From: Leucothrix pacifica
Lineage (GTDB): Bacteria; Pseudomonadota; Gammaproteobacteria; Thiotrichales; Thiotrichaceae
Reading direction: 5' to 3'
Assembly (NCBI RefSeq): GCF_003172875.1
Contig: NZ_QGKM01000076.1
Coordinates: 1-64,000 of the forward strand
Length of the DNA: 64,000 nt
The notes under the pieces: generated by a model
Database searches by the model: none
What the model saw: only the letters and a program-made list of their open reading frames with translations
What the model was told of the DNA's origin: nothing
In this document: positions 1-9,510 of the stretch, in pieces
Position numbering within the stretch: the stretch's first letter is position 1
How the letters are laid out: each line of letters begins with the position of its first letter
Made by a program: the position numbers and the translations under genes

Positions 1-739
1 CCCAACTGAGGATTTTAGGATTATGTTTTTTGGCTTGTAACCATGTAATCACTGCACCTGCCGCAACAGCAATACTTTCGGTAGGTAAAGACATCTCAGG
101 CGCTCTGATACGGTATAACAGCATAATGATGGCAAGCGCATGTAAAAAGACGGATACCCAGAACCACACATTCGCCCATTTTTTGTTCGCTCTGGATTTA
201 TTGGTATACCAATCCGCTTGATTATCAATACGTTGGGCTTGATACACCTCAAGACGTCTAATACCTGACAACGCTCTGATATTGGCCATCGACTCGGTAA
301 TCGCTTCAAACCCAACAGAGACATCCAAAGCATCACTTAAACGCCTGTTTTGACTCAGGATCTTTTTCATATCATCAATAAATAGAGTCGTCACTGCCTC
401 ATGAGTATGACTATCATCATAAGGCTCTGCCCGCATTGCCCAGCGCCATGCCCTGGTTTTTACTGACTCCGCTACGGCACGACCGTTATACCACGTGTCA
501 TCAGGCCGCTTTAGCCGTAAATAAATAAGTATTCCGAGCGTTAGCAGAAATAAAATAGCCGACGCGATCGCACCGAACTCATCAGAGGGCCACAGGTAAG
601 TCACTGTCGCTGCCACTACCAATAGAAACAGATATAGCTTTAAGCCTAAGAAATAATTAGCCTGTGCATTAACCGATGCAGCATCTGCTGAGCGAAACAA
701 ACCGGGTAATTGATCATCATCTAATATCGGTTGACTCAT
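1..739 (-). CDS. SLATT/DUF4231 2TM membrane protein, C-terminus cut by window edge
   Basis: An open frame runs from an ATG at 739 off the left edge, giving 246 visible residues. Two hydrophobic pairs are seen (about residues 30-75 and 185-235). They are separated by a soluble part with a WYNGRAVAES-like stretch and a later QADWYTNKSRANKKWA stretch just before the second pair. This layout resembles the SLATT_3-SLATT_1 (DUF4231) proteins, predicted pore-forming effectors that often accompany nucleotide-signalling (SMODS) or SLOG defence genes. The ATG abuts the stop codon of the upstream hydrolase, so the two are probably translationally coupled. No SMODS or SLOG partner is visible, but the side beyond the gene's 3' end is outside the window. 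Family by pattern recognition; function inferred. Confidence 0.65.
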   Translation of the reverse strand, partial: MSQPILDDDQLPGLFRSADAASVNAQANYFLGLKLYLFLLVVAATVTYLWPSDEFGAIASAILFLLTLGILIYLRLKRPDDTWYNGRAVAESVKTRAWRWAMRAEPYDDSHTHEAVTTLFIDDMKKILSQNRRLSDALDVSVGFEAITESMANIRALSGIRRLEVYQAQRIDNQADWYTNKSRANKKWANVWFWVSVFLHALAIIMLLYRIRAPEMSLPTESIAVAAGAVITWLQAKKHNPKILSW

Positions 740-1585
740 TTATATCTCGCTATCTTGTTGCTTGTTTAGCCACTCAGTAATATCCGCCAACACCTCATCC
801 TTCTCCGGCTCATTGATCAACTCATGGTACAGGCCATTATAAATCTTCAATGTCTTATCCTCTGACGAGATCAGTTGGTACAAGCGATCAGCGCCGGCAG
901 GGTCTACGATCAGATCATCAGTCCCTTGCAAAATCAACATGGGCAGGCGGATATGATGTGCCTCTTTATTCACTCGCGCCATCGCATCGACCAGCTCTGC
1001 TAATAAGCGCACGGAGGTTTTCCCTTTTTCAACCAAAGGATCATTATTGGCAAGCTCAACCACCAAAGGATCACGTGAAATATACTGACCTTGAATCGAC
1101 GACATACCGTATTTAGGGAAAATAGCCGACATCAACTTACCACCATAGCGCTTTAAAGGCGGAACGCCGCCGATAACTTTGAGTGCAGGTGCTGACAAAA
1201 TCGTCCCGGCGAATTCTTGTTGATGATCAATCAAATAATGAGTGGCGATTAAACCGCCCATGCTGTGACCAAATAAATACAATGGCAGATCAGGATGCTG
1301 CTGTTTGATTTCAGTTAAATACTGAGTAATGACCTGAGTGAAATCAGAGAAATGAGTGATGAATTTTCGATCACCATCAGAACGACCATGACCGATATGA
1401 TCCCAGCTATAAACCGCATAGTTCTGCGGTAACAGGCAATCCAATAAGTTACTGTAACGACTACTGTGCTCACCCAAGCCATGAACGAGCAAAATGACTG
1501 CCTTAATCTCTTGGTCAGGCAGCCAGCATTGTTGGAAGATCCTATTATTCTTAAGATCTGTCATGTAGCTTTGGGTATATTTCAT
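740..1585 (-). CDS. alpha/beta hydrolase, monoacylglycerol lipase/lysophospholipase type
   Basis: 281 residues of the Hydrolase_4 type. Visible are the oxyanion segment HGLGEHS (35-41), the nucleophile elbow GHSMGG with Ser108, an acidic segment LQGTDDLIVD and a terminal catalytic His in GLYHELINEP. This matches bacterial monoglyceride lipases and PldB-like lysophospholipases. There is no signal peptide, so it is likely cytoplasmic or peripherally bound. It lies 27 bp after rhlB, and its stop codon touches the start of the SLATT gene. The exact lipid substrate cannot be told from sequence. Confidence 0.8.
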   Translation of the reverse strand: MKYTQSYMTDLKNNRIFQQCWLPDQEIKAVILLVHGLGEHSSRYSNLLDCLLPQNYAVYSWDHIGHGRSDGDRKFITHFSDFTQVITQYLTEIKQQHPDLPLYLFGHSMGGLIATHYLIDHQQEFAGTILSAPALKVIGGVPPLKRYGGKLMSAIFPKYGMSSIQGQYISRDPLVVELANNDPLVEKGKTSVRLLAELVDAMARVNKEAHHIRLPMLILQGTDDLIVDPAGADRLYQLISSEDKTLKIYNGLYHELINEPEKDEVLADITEWLNKQQDSEI

Positions 1586-1612
1586 TGCTACTTCCCAACG
1601 AGTTATATCAAA

Positions 1613-2977
1613 TCAACCATCTGTTTTAGGCGTTGATGGTTTACGGCGGCGCCTTGGTCCCCGGGTTTTCTTCGCGCCCGATGGCTGCTTGTCTGACTTG
1701 CTACCACCCGAGCGGGAGCGGTTATGACCATGTCCCGACTTACCACTCTTTGCTTTATTATGACCTTGTACACGGTCACGTTGCACCCGCTTAGGCTTGT
1801 TCAACTCTGGCAACAAATCACTGGTCACATCGGCCATTGGAATTTTCGCACCGATATATTTCTCAATGTCCGGCAGATAGAACGCAGTATCTTCACAGGC
1901 AAAGCTATGTGATTCACCAGACGCCCCCGCACGTGCGGTACGGCCGATACGATGCACATAATCTTCTTCAGACTGAGGCAAATCAAAGTTAAACACATGT
2001 GTCACATCATCAATATGTAAACCACGCGCTGCAACATCCGTCGCAATCAATACCTGATGCTTACCCTGTTCAAATTCTGAGAGGTAGCGTTGACGTTTGT
2101 TCTGTTTCACATCACCTGAAATCATGACCGCATCAATACCGTTACCGCGCATGAAGTCATCAATGTTTTCCGCATTCCGCTTGGTATTTACAAACACAAT
2201 GCAGCGCTTCGGACCAAGCTTTTGAATCAAACCGATCAGTAACGGAATTTTCTCGTCATTAGATGGATAGTAAACCCATTGCTCGACCCGATCCGCACTT
2301 TTGGTATCCGCTTTAATCTCAACCTTTTGCGGGTTGTTCATATGCTCATATGCCAGTTCCAGAACCCTGGAGGACAAGGTCGCAGAGAACAGCATATTCA
2401 AACGTTTCTCAGGATTAGGCAAACGACGCATCAAAAAACGAATATCTTTAATGAACCCCAGATCGAACATACGATCCGCTTCATCCAAAACCAAACACTG
2501 ACAACGTCGCAAGCTGTACAACTTTTGCTTATAAAAATCGATCAGGCGACCCGGTGTGCCAATCAGGATATCCGCACCGGCAGCGATAGCATTTTTCTGC
2601 TTCTCATAACCTGTGCCGCCATAGGCCAACGCAATCTTCAGTCCACTTTCATTAGTAAAAACCTCTGCATCCTTCGCCACCTGAATCGCCAACTCGCGCG
2701 TTGGCACCATAATCAACGTACGTACATGACGTGCTTCGTGATTTTCCAATGGATTTGACAGCAAATGCTGAATAACCGCCAGCATGAAGGCTGCGGTTTT
2801 GCCGGTTCCGGTCTGAGCCAGACCCGCAACATCCTTACCTGCCAAAGAGATAGGAAGGCTTTCTGCCTGTATCGGGGTGCAAAATTCGAAGCCGGTTTTT
2901 TCTACTGCTTTTTCGATTACCGGTAGCAGCCCGAGGTCGCTGAAGCGAACGTCTGATAAATGTGTTGTATTAGTCAT
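1613..2977 (-). CDS. rhlB: DEAD-box ATP-dependent RNA helicase RhlB
   Basis: 454 residues. Helicase motifs in order: Q-motif with CTPIQ, AQTGTGKT (Walker A), PTRELA, GTPGR, DEAD in VLDEADRMFDLGF, SAT, and HRIGRTAR. The N-terminus (FSDLGLLPVIEKAVEKTGF) and the core match RhlB better than RhlE or DeaD. The C-terminal ~60 residues are basic and rich in Lys, Arg, Gly and Ser, a usual RNA-binding tail. RhlB unwinds structured RNA and in enterobacteria joins the RNase E degradosome; that partnership is not testable here. It is transcribed toward the hydrolase gene and separated from pepN by a structured 180-bp gap. Confidence 0.85.
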   Translation of the reverse strand: MTNTTHLSDVRFSDLGLLPVIEKAVEKTGFEFCTPIQAESLPISLAGKDVAGLAQTGTGKTAAFMLAVIQHLLSNPLENHEARHVRTLIMVPTRELAIQVAKDAEVFTNESGLKIALAYGGTGYEKQKNAIAAGADILIGTPGRLIDFYKQKLYSLRRCQCLVLDEADRMFDLGFIKDIRFLMRRLPNPEKRLNMLFSATLSSRVLELAYEHMNNPQKVEIKADTKSADRVEQWVYYPSNDEKIPLLIGLIQKLGPKRCIVFVNTKRNAENIDDFMRGNGIDAVMISGDVKQNKRQRYLSEFEQGKHQVLIATDVAARGLHIDDVTHVFNFDLPQSEEDYVHRIGRTARAGASGESHSFACEDTAFYLPDIEKYIGAKIPMADVTSDLLPELNKPKRVQRDRVQGHNKAKSGKSGHGHNRSRSGGSKSDKQPSGAKKTRGPRRRRKPSTPKTDG

Positions 2978-3067
2978 GTTCTGAGCTTAACACGTCATCA
3001 TTAATAAGCGTATTTGTTTTGGGGATATTGAAATCGCTCATCACCTCCTCTCAAAACCGTAGCATCC

Positions 3068-3149
3068 TGCTCTAAGTCCGGCATTACTGTTACGAAGACC
3101 TTTCGCGCTTGCGCGTCGGTGAAGTAATGATAATGTCGGACTTGGAGCA
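3068..3149. repeat. long inverted repeat between pepN and rhlB
   Basis: The 19-base arms at 3068-3086 and 3131-3149 are complementary except for two positions, both of which would be G-U pairs in RNA. The 44-nt loop contains a short inner palindrome, CGCGCTTGCGCG, at 3104-3115. It begins about 10 bp after the pepN stop. No U-run follows on either strand, so it is not a plain intrinsic terminator. It may be an RNA processing or stabilising hairpin, or a small dispersed palindromic element; no second copy was noticed in this window. Confidence 0.7.
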
Positions 3150-3158
3150 CACTACATT

Positions 3159-5801
3159 TTAAGACAAACTCTTATCGACGATTTCGAAGACGTCGTTGGA
3201 GATGCCATTGGTTTGATGAATTCGCTCCAGACATGCCTTCATCAACTGCGCACGAACAGGTTCTAACTGTCGCCATTTCGCTAGCGCACGCACCAGTCTT
3301 GAAGCAACTTGCGGATTACGCGTGTCCAAATCAATCACGAAGTCAGTCAGGAACGTATAACCTTCACCATCTGCACGGTGGAAGTTCACCGGATTAGCCA
3401 TGGCGAACCGCCCTATCAATGAACGAATCTTGTTAGGGTTGTTCGCATCAAATGATGGGTGAGATTGCAAAGCTTTTACTTGCTCCAGGGTATTTGGCAA
3501 GCTGGAACCGGCTTGAATCATAAACCATTTATCCATCACCAAAGGATTGTCTTTCCACTGAGTTTCAAATACTTCCAGAGCTTTGGTTCTCTCAGGACAA
3601 TCGATGTCAGCCAAAGCACTTAGTGCAGCCAAACGATCCGTCATATTGTTAGCATTTTCAAACTGTGCAAAACACTGCTGATGGATCATCTCATCATCGA
3701 TACTCGCAAGATAAGACAGACAAACATTTTTCAGACGGCGGCGCCCCATACTAGCCGCATCAATGGCATACTCCTCATCTTGATTCAGGCTGTCATAGCA
3801 CGCATCAAGCGATAAGCGCATGCCGTTGGCGAGCGTGCGAATGAAAAACTCACGCACCTCATGAATCGCTTCAGGATCAGCCTCGGCGACTTCACCCGCA
3901 ATGTCAGATTCACCCGGCAGACTCAAGGCTTCAGCACGTAAAGCATGATCTAAGTCTTGGTTATCAAGCACTTGTTGATAGGCATTCACCACCTCAGGGG
4001 ATACGCCAATAGCGCGCCCTGCTTTGCGGTCTTCCAGCATCTGTAGCATCAGTTGCTGTGCCAAACGTTGACTCGCTTCCCAACGATTAAAATCATCGCT
4101 GTCGTGTTGCATGAGGAAAATATAGTCCTCTGTGCTGTAATCAAAGTGGTATTTCACTGGGGCCGAGAAATCACACAACAAAGAAGGTAATGGCTTTTCA
4201 GCAACATCCACAAAGGTAACGCTCTGTTGCTGCTCGGTAATTTTGACAACACGCTGCGTATCCGCGGCAATATCATTATCATCCGTTTTCAGCACAATAG
4301 TCTTACCTTGAGGATTCAACAGAGATAATTTAAACGGAATCAGGAATGGCGCTTTGTCATCAGACTCTGGCGTTGCAGGGCAACTTTGCACGAAGTTCAG
4401 AGTGCAACGTTTGTTGGCAGCGTCATAATCCATGGTCACGGCAACTTCTGGTGTACCAGCTTGGTCATACCACGTCTGCATTTGTGACAAATCAGCCTCA
4501 TTGGCATCCGCCATTGCCGCAAGGAAGTCTTCAGTGGTTACCGCTTGACCATCATGACGCTCAAAGTACAAATCCATGCCTTTGCGGAAACCCTCACGAC
4601 CCAGTAAGGTATGATACAAGCGCACAACTTCCGCGCCTTTCTCATACACCGTCACGGTGTAGAAGTTATTAATTTCAATAAATGAAGCTGGGCGGATGGG
4701 GTGTGCCATTGGGCTGGCATCCTCCGCAAACTGATGCGTGCGCAACATACGCACGTCTTCAATACGTTTGACCGGACGTGAATGCAAGTCAGCAGTGAAT
4801 TCCTGATCACGGAATACCGTTAAACCTTCTTTTAAACTTAACTGGAACCAATCACGGCAAGTGACGCGGTTACCTGTCCAGTTATGGAAGTACTCATGAC
4901 CAATCACCGCTTCGATATTGATGTAATCCACATCGGTAGCGGTGTCAGGACTCGCGAAGACCAATTTAGAGTTAAAGACATTCAGTCCCTTATTCTCCAT
5001 TGCCCCCATATTAAAGTCATCAACCGCCACAATCATGTAGATATCAAGATCGTATTCCAGACCAAAACGCTCTTCGTCCCACTTCATGGCACGTTTCAGT
5101 GATTGCATCGCATGATCACAACGCGACACATTATGCGCTTCGGTGTAGATTTCTAACGCTACTTTACGACCCGACATCGTGGTGTATTCATCACTGACGC
5201 ACGATAAATTACCTGCTACCAAGGCAAACAGGTAAGCCGGTTTAATAAAAGGGTCATGCCAAACAGCAAAATGGCGTCCATTATCAAGGTCACCCTTTTC
5301 TATACAGTTTCCATTTGAAAGCAGTACAGGATTCGTTGCCTTGTCTGCTGTCATTCGCGTGGTGAAAATCGACATAACATCCGGACGGTCCAGGAAGTAA
5401 GTAATTTTACGGAAGCCTTCTGCCTCACACTGCGTACAGTAATTACCACTAGACTGATATAAACCTTCCAGAGACGTATTTTTCTGTGGATAGATACGAC
5501 TCTGTACTTCCAACTCAAAGGCTTGCGGTAAGTCCCGCAAGCTTAGATGAGTCTCATCCAACTCATAACTATTCTCATCTAATAAAACACCATCAATCTT
5601 AACGCTTAGCAGTTCTTGCGACTCACCATGTAAAGCTAGCGTCGTGGCATCCGGTTGCTGTGGATGGCGATGATACTTCACCGTTGATGTCACAATTGTC
5701 GACTCATCATTCAAGTCAACATTCAGGTGGATTGTCTCTGCCTCATAAAAAGGCACCTGATATTCTTCCAAGCGAATGACCTGTGCTTGTCCTTGTTTCA
5801 T
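3159..5801 (-). CDS. pepN: aminopeptidase N (M1 family metallopeptidase)
   Basis: 880 residues, close to the ~870 of E. coli PepN. The substrate-binding GAMEN motif is present (MGAMENKGLN, about 265-275). The zinc site HEYFH, followed by a glutamate 19 residues on in LKEG, lies near residues 300-325. The C-terminal alpha-helical domain is complete. It removes N-terminal amino acids from peptides in the cytoplasm. The chosen ATG gives the usual N-terminus (LEEYQVPFYEAETIHL). It is a single gene with 96 bp before the membrane-protein gene upstream. Confidence 0.95.
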   Translation of the reverse strand: MKQGQAQVIRLEEYQVPFYEAETIHLNVDLNDESTIVTSTVKYHRHPQQPDATTLALHGESQELLSVKIDGVLLDENSYELDETHLSLRDLPQAFELEVQSRIYPQKNTSLEGLYQSSGNYCTQCEAEGFRKITYFLDRPDVMSIFTTRMTADKATNPVLLSNGNCIEKGDLDNGRHFAVWHDPFIKPAYLFALVAGNLSCVSDEYTTMSGRKVALEIYTEAHNVSRCDHAMQSLKRAMKWDEERFGLEYDLDIYMIVAVDDFNMGAMENKGLNVFNSKLVFASPDTATDVDYINIEAVIGHEYFHNWTGNRVTCRDWFQLSLKEGLTVFRDQEFTADLHSRPVKRIEDVRMLRTHQFAEDASPMAHPIRPASFIEINNFYTVTVYEKGAEVVRLYHTLLGREGFRKGMDLYFERHDGQAVTTEDFLAAMADANEADLSQMQTWYDQAGTPEVAVTMDYDAANKRCTLNFVQSCPATPESDDKAPFLIPFKLSLLNPQGKTIVLKTDDNDIAADTQRVVKITEQQQSVTFVDVAEKPLPSLLCDFSAPVKYHFDYSTEDYIFLMQHDSDDFNRWEASQRLAQQLMLQMLEDRKAGRAIGVSPEVVNAYQQVLDNQDLDHALRAEALSLPGESDIAGEVAEADPEAIHEVREFFIRTLANGMRLSLDACYDSLNQDEEYAIDAASMGRRRLKNVCLSYLASIDDEMIHQQCFAQFENANNMTDRLAALSALADIDCPERTKALEVFETQWKDNPLVMDKWFMIQAGSSLPNTLEQVKALQSHPSFDANNPNKIRSLIGRFAMANPVNFHRADGEGYTFLTDFVIDLDTRNPQVASRLVRALAKWRQLEPVRAQLMKACLERIHQTNGISNDVFEIVDKSLS

Positions 5802-5897
5802 ATCTAAAATTCTCTTTTCGTAAATTATTAACGAACCACCTGATCAAAAATTAGACCAGAATTAATCTATAAATCGTGTAAGAAGCTCAACCTGACA

Positions 5898-6521
5898 TTA
5901 TGGTAATCTTTTGAGAATACTCGGCTTCGGCAACTTAAACCCTTTGGACGGGATAATTGGCGTATCCGCTGTGCTTGTATCATCTGACTGACTATCGGGC
6001 TTAATATCACTGACTTCAATAAGGGGGGCAGATTGATTTGCCAGCGCCTCTAATTCACGGTGCGCTTTCTTCGCCCGAACTAAATACCCACCAAGTGCCC
6101 CACCTGCCGTGGTGATTGTCATTAACCCAAAGGTCAGCAACTCAATCACCAACATCAAAATACCCGCACCAACCGTGGCAGCAAAGGCCAGACCGACCTT
6201 AAGGTTAGCGCCGCGATGTGTCTTTCGTGACTCGCTGGCGATCTGTTTATGTGTTTTATCAATCAGCTTAGACTTCGCTTTTTCCGCTTTGACATGGATA
6301 TTTTCACGCTCTTTTGCGAACGCTAATTTGGTTTTATTAACCGCTTCCTGAGTGCTGTTCTTTGCGACAGAACCAAACCACAATGCGACAAATATTCCCA
6401 ACAGGACAATCGGCAAAAGCACCGCAATCCATGCTTTCCCTTCGATAGGTTGTGGAATAAATAAACATATCCCGAGTGTCGCCAGCTGTAGGAGCAGTAC
6501 TCCGGGCAAAAAACGCAGCAT
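5898..6521 (-). CDS. membrane protein of unknown function with charged central region
   Basis: 207 residues, not recognised. Two hydrophobic helices sit at the N-terminus (about 5-25 and 30-52). A strongly charged, Lys/Glu-rich helical stretch follows (about 58-100), then a long hydrophobic hairpin rich in Gly and Ala (about 108-150). The tail carries acidic residues and a Pro/Lys-rich end. This looks like an inner-membrane protein with a cytoplasmic coiled segment. It lies between pepN and the divergent ubiG. No family assigned. Confidence 0.6.
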   Translation of the reverse strand: MLRFLPGVLLLQLATLGICLFIPQPIEGKAWIAVLLPIVLLGIFVALWFGSVAKNSTQEAVNKTKLAFAKERENIHVKAEKAKSKLIDKTHKQIASESRKTHRGANLKVGLAFAATVGAGILMLVIELLTFGLMTITTAGGALGGYLVRAKKAHRELEALANQSAPLIEVSDIKPDSQSDDTSTADTPIIPSKGFKLPKPSILKRLP

Positions 6522-6604
6522 AAAATGAACCTATTTAGCTGATGATGAATCCAATAGAGGTTATCATACCGTATTAAATATTGGGTCTTAGGATTAATCT
6601 ACCA

Positions 6605-7312
6605 ATGCAAAACGTTGATCAACACGAAATCAAGAAATTCGAAGATATCGCTCACCGCTGGTGGGATGCAGAGAGTGAATTTAAGCCTCTGCATCAAATC
6701 AACCCGCTGCGATTGAATTATATTGAGCGACTTGCCGGGGGCTTGGCTGGTAAGAAAGTGATCGACATTGGCTGTGGTGGCGGAATCCTATCTGAGAGCA
6801 TGGCACTTCGTGATGCAGAGGTTACTGGTATTGATATGGGTGAAACACCTCTGTCAGTGGCTCAGCTTCACAGTCTCGAAGCAGGCGTTGAAATTGATTA
6901 CCAGCAAATCACCGCTGAGGAAATGGCTGCCCAACGCCCTGCTCAATATGATGTCGTGACCTGCATGGAAATGCTGGAACACGTTCCTGACCCGGGCGCA
7001 ATTATCGCAGCGTGTGCTGCACTCGTTAAACCGGATGGACATATTTTCTTTTCCACAATCAATCGCAATCCCAAATCGTTTGCGATGATGATTGTTGGCG
7101 CTGAATATTTTTTGCGCATGTTACCTAAGGGTACCCATGAGTACGCAAAATTTATTCGCCCATCTGAATTAGAAAGCTGGGGCCGTGAAAGCGGTTTAAA
7201 GTTGGAAGACATAAGCGGGATGACTTATAACCCTGTCTTCCAAAGTTACAAAATTGGGAACGACGTGGACGTCAATTACCTGATGCATTTTACTAAGGAC
7301 AAACTGTCATGA
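6605..7312 (+). CDS. ubiG: ubiquinone biosynthesis O-methyltransferase UbiG
   Basis: 235 residues from the ATG at 6605, preceded by an AGGA at 6590-6593; an upstream TTG at 6581 would extend it but lacks a ribosome site. The start [20 protein letters not shown] is diagnostic for UbiG. SAM-binding motif I is [13 protein letters not shown], and motifs [10 protein letters not shown] and STINRNPKS follow. UbiG catalyses both O-methylations of ubiquinone synthesis, using SAM. The stop overlaps the next ATG (ATGA), indicating an operon with a lipoprotein gene. Confidence 0.93.
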   Translation: MQNVDQHEIKKFEDIAHRWWDAESEFKPLHQINPLRLNYIERLAGGLAGKKVIDIGCGGGILSESMALRDAEVTGIDMGETPLSVAQLHSLEAGVEIDYQQITAEEMAAQRPAQYDVVTCMEMLEHVPDPGAIIAACAALVKPDGHIFFSTINRNPKSFAMMIVGAEYFLRMLPKGTHEYAKFIRPSELESWGRESGLKLEDISGMTYNPVFQSYKIGNDVDVNYLMHFTKDKLS

Positions 7313-7887
7313 TTCGATCTTTAAACAAAAGATTACTCTTCATATTATCGTTAATCGCAGTACTCGGCTTAACAGGCTGCTCCGTAAGATACGACAATGT
7401 CGCTGTTGACCCGGTCAGCAAGCGTACTATTGTTAAAAATATGGATTTGAGAACTCAACAAGAAGTAGCAGCAGTGACGAAAGCGCTGATGTCTCTGGGC
7501 CCTAATATTGACCCCGCAGAAGCACGTCTGCTTGCACACGAAGCGGTAAACTACCCTAAAGTATTGGCTAACCAGTACAACTTAGTTCGGCCTGCTTACC
7601 TACAAAATATCCTCGTAAACTATGGTTACCGTGAGAATGGTCTATGCTGGCAGTGGACGCGTGATATGGCGAAGCACATACAGGCACGCCAATGGAAAAG
7701 TTTTGACTTCTTCCACGGCACCGCAAACCGCCGTCGCTACAATGAGCACAACTCACTGGTTGTAGCAGCGAAAGGTAAAGGCGTTCGTGAAGGCATGTTG
7801 CTTGACCCTTGGAGAGACTCGGGTAAGCTTTACTGGAAGCGTACCACGGAAGATCCTAAGTACTACTGGACTCGTTTCACAAACTAA
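7309..7887 (+). CDS. predicted lipoprotein of unknown function
   Basis: 192 residues beginning with a lipoprotein signal peptide: basic start, hydrophobic core, and lipobox LTGC with Cys near residue 24. The mature part has a segment with [15 protein letters not shown] and ends in YYWTRFTN. Asn, Trp and His are frequent in the C-terminal half. It overlaps ubiG by four bases, so the two are cotranscribed, and is followed by an intrinsic terminator. I do not recognise the family; by its signal it is membrane anchored and faces the periplasm. Confidence 0.7.
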   Translation: MIRSLNKRLLFILSLIAVLGLTGCSVRYDNVAVDPVSKRTIVKNMDLRTQQEVAAVTKALMSLGPNIDPAEARLLAHEAVNYPKVLANQYNLVRPAYLQNILVNYGYRENGLCWQWTRDMAKHIQARQWKSFDFFHGTANRRRYNEHNSLVVAAKGKGVREGMLLDPWRDSGKLYWKRTTEDPKYYWTRFTN

Positions 7888-7936
7888 GTAATGACGGGTA
7901 GTCTGAGTTCGATCATCAAGCTACCCACAGTTACTC

Positions 7937-7968
7937 AAAAGGGAGCCCTGTTTGGCTCCCTTTTTTTA
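7937..7968 (+). terminator. intrinsic terminator after the ubiG-lipoprotein pair
   Basis: Perfect 7-bp GC-rich stem (7941-7947 with 7954-7960), 6-nt loop, followed by seven T residues; preceded by four A residues, so it could also act on the minus strand. It excludes the upstream start at 7891 for the next gene. Confidence 0.9.
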
Positions 7969-7992
7969 TCGTTTGCAAAAGGATTAGCAATC

Positions 7993-9465
7993 GTGAAATC
8001 AATATCGCTCACCGTGACATTCGTCAGCCTATCTTTGTTACTTAGTGCCTGCTCGGATAAAAAGACATCGGAATATCAGAACTTGTCTGAGAAACCACCG
8101 TTATCCATCGTACCGCACTCATCTGAAGTGAGTGAGTCAGTTATTCAAACCCGACTGCGCTTGCATCTGGACAATCTACAGCAAAAACTGGAACAGGATA
8201 TTCCGGCAACCTTGTATGACTCACCTGGTGAGGTGAAGCAAAAATGTGTGCGAATTTTTGGCAAAAAACACTGCGAAGAGTTTCAGGTCGGTGGATGGGC
8301 TAAACGCACTGGCCCTGTGCAGTTACACGCACTCAACAATGGTTATTTACGTGTGCAAATTCCGCTGCAATACAAACTAAATGCCACTGCTGATGGCCGC
8401 TTGATTCGTGGCTTATTGCGAGAAGTCGATTTTAAAACCGCCTCATTCACCGCAGTCGCTGACTTAAGACCAGTGATGGATACAAACTGGCGTCTAAACC
8501 TACTGCATCAAACGCAGATTGTTTGGCAAAAGCCGCCACAGGTAAGCGTATTAGGCATTCGCTTTGATATTCAGAACCAAATTGAAAAGCCCCTGAAAAA
8601 AGCACTCAACAAGGCGCTGGCGAAGCAACAAAAGAAACTGGCCAGCGACGACCGGATCTATCAGCAGATGGAGAAATTCTGGACTCGTCTACAAACACCG
8701 CGCTCACTCAGCGATAAATTTCCTCTCTGGATTCGCGCTAACCCCAGCGAACTCGCGTTATCAGAACTTCGTATTGTTGGTGATGCCATAGAACTGGACT
8801 TATCACTTCGTGCAAAGCTACGCACAGCCAGTGATGAAGCCTCCTTAAGTGCTGCAGCGACACCACTCCCACCGCTTAGTCATACCGCTATCAGCGCTTC
8901 TCAAATACGCATCAATCTGCCGCTAGCGTTGGACTATCAGGTCATGGCCGAGCGCTTGCAGCAAGGTTTAAAAAACAAACCCATTAATATCAGCGAGCGC
9001 AATACCAGCATTCAGGTGAATGAAGTTGAGATTTATCCCAATAATGACCGACTGGTCTTAGCGACTAAAGTGACGCTTAATGGCTTTAACAATTGGTTTA
9101 ATAGTGATGGTGAGATTTACATTTCCGGACGTCCGGTGGTGGATAATCAAACTAAAACCGTGCGACTTGCGGAGGCAGCGTTTTCCCGCCAGCTGGATAG
9201 TCCGTTTTGGAGTGTGGCGACTCAGCTTATGAAGAACCAATTACTGGAGAGTTTGCAAAAGTCTTTAGTACATGATTTTTCTCACGATTATCAGCAGTTA
9301 TACGACTCGTTAAATCAGCAATTACAGGGAAAGCAGTCTGGTGATATGCGCTTGCAGGGTGTTTTTCAGGGATTGGTGATTAAGGATATTTATCCGGATT
9401 TGGATGAGTTGCGGCTGGTGTTGGAGGCTTCTGGGGTGGTGGATGTTGAGGTTGTGTTGGATTAG
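7993..9465 (+). CDS. DUF4403 family lipoprotein
   Basis: 490 residues from a GTG at 7993, with AAAAGGA 9 bp upstream. The frame is open further upstream, but a start at 7891 would place the terminator inside the gene. The N-terminus is a lipoprotein signal with lipobox LSAC. The length and content (HLDNLQQKLEQDIP near the start, long beta-rich body, internal similarity between halves, terminal GVVDVEVVLD) fit DUF4403 proteins, which have a BPI/TULIP-like predicted fold. A role in lipid handling at the envelope is inferred from that fold only. It is monocistronic, flanked by the terminator and by the palindrome upstream of the ATPase gene. Confidence 0.75.
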   Translation: MKSISLTVTFVSLSLLLSACSDKKTSEYQNLSEKPPLSIVPHSSEVSESVIQTRLRLHLDNLQQKLEQDIPATLYDSPGEVKQKCVRIFGKKHCEEFQVGGWAKRTGPVQLHALNNGYLRVQIPLQYKLNATADGRLIRGLLREVDFKTASFTAVADLRPVMDTNWRLNLLHQTQIVWQKPPQVSVLGIRFDIQNQIEKPLKKALNKALAKQQKKLASDDRIYQQMEKFWTRLQTPRSLSDKFPLWIRANPSELALSELRIVGDAIELDLSLRAKLRTASDEASLSAAATPLPPLSHTAISASQIRINLPLALDYQVMAERLQQGLKNKPINISERNTSIQVNEVEIYPNNDRLVLATKVTLNGFNNWFNSDGEIYISGRPVVDNQTKTVRLAEAAFSRQLDSPFWSVATQLMKNQLLESLQKSLVHDFSHDYQQLYDSLNQQLQGKQSGDMRLQGVFQGLVIKDIYPDLDELRLVLEASGVVDVEVVLD

Positions 9466-9510
9466 TTGCTTTCTAAGTCCGCAATAACATATTTGTAACT
9501 TCCTCGAAGC

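Noticed and set aside
2279-2758. 159-codon open frame antisense to rhlB
   Set aside because: It mirrors the helicase coding sequence and has no recognisable product.
7891-7992. Upstream extension of the DUF4403 gene to an ATG at 7891
   Set aside because: It would translate through a strong intrinsic terminator and would bury the lipoprotein signal peptide that begins at the GTG at 7993.
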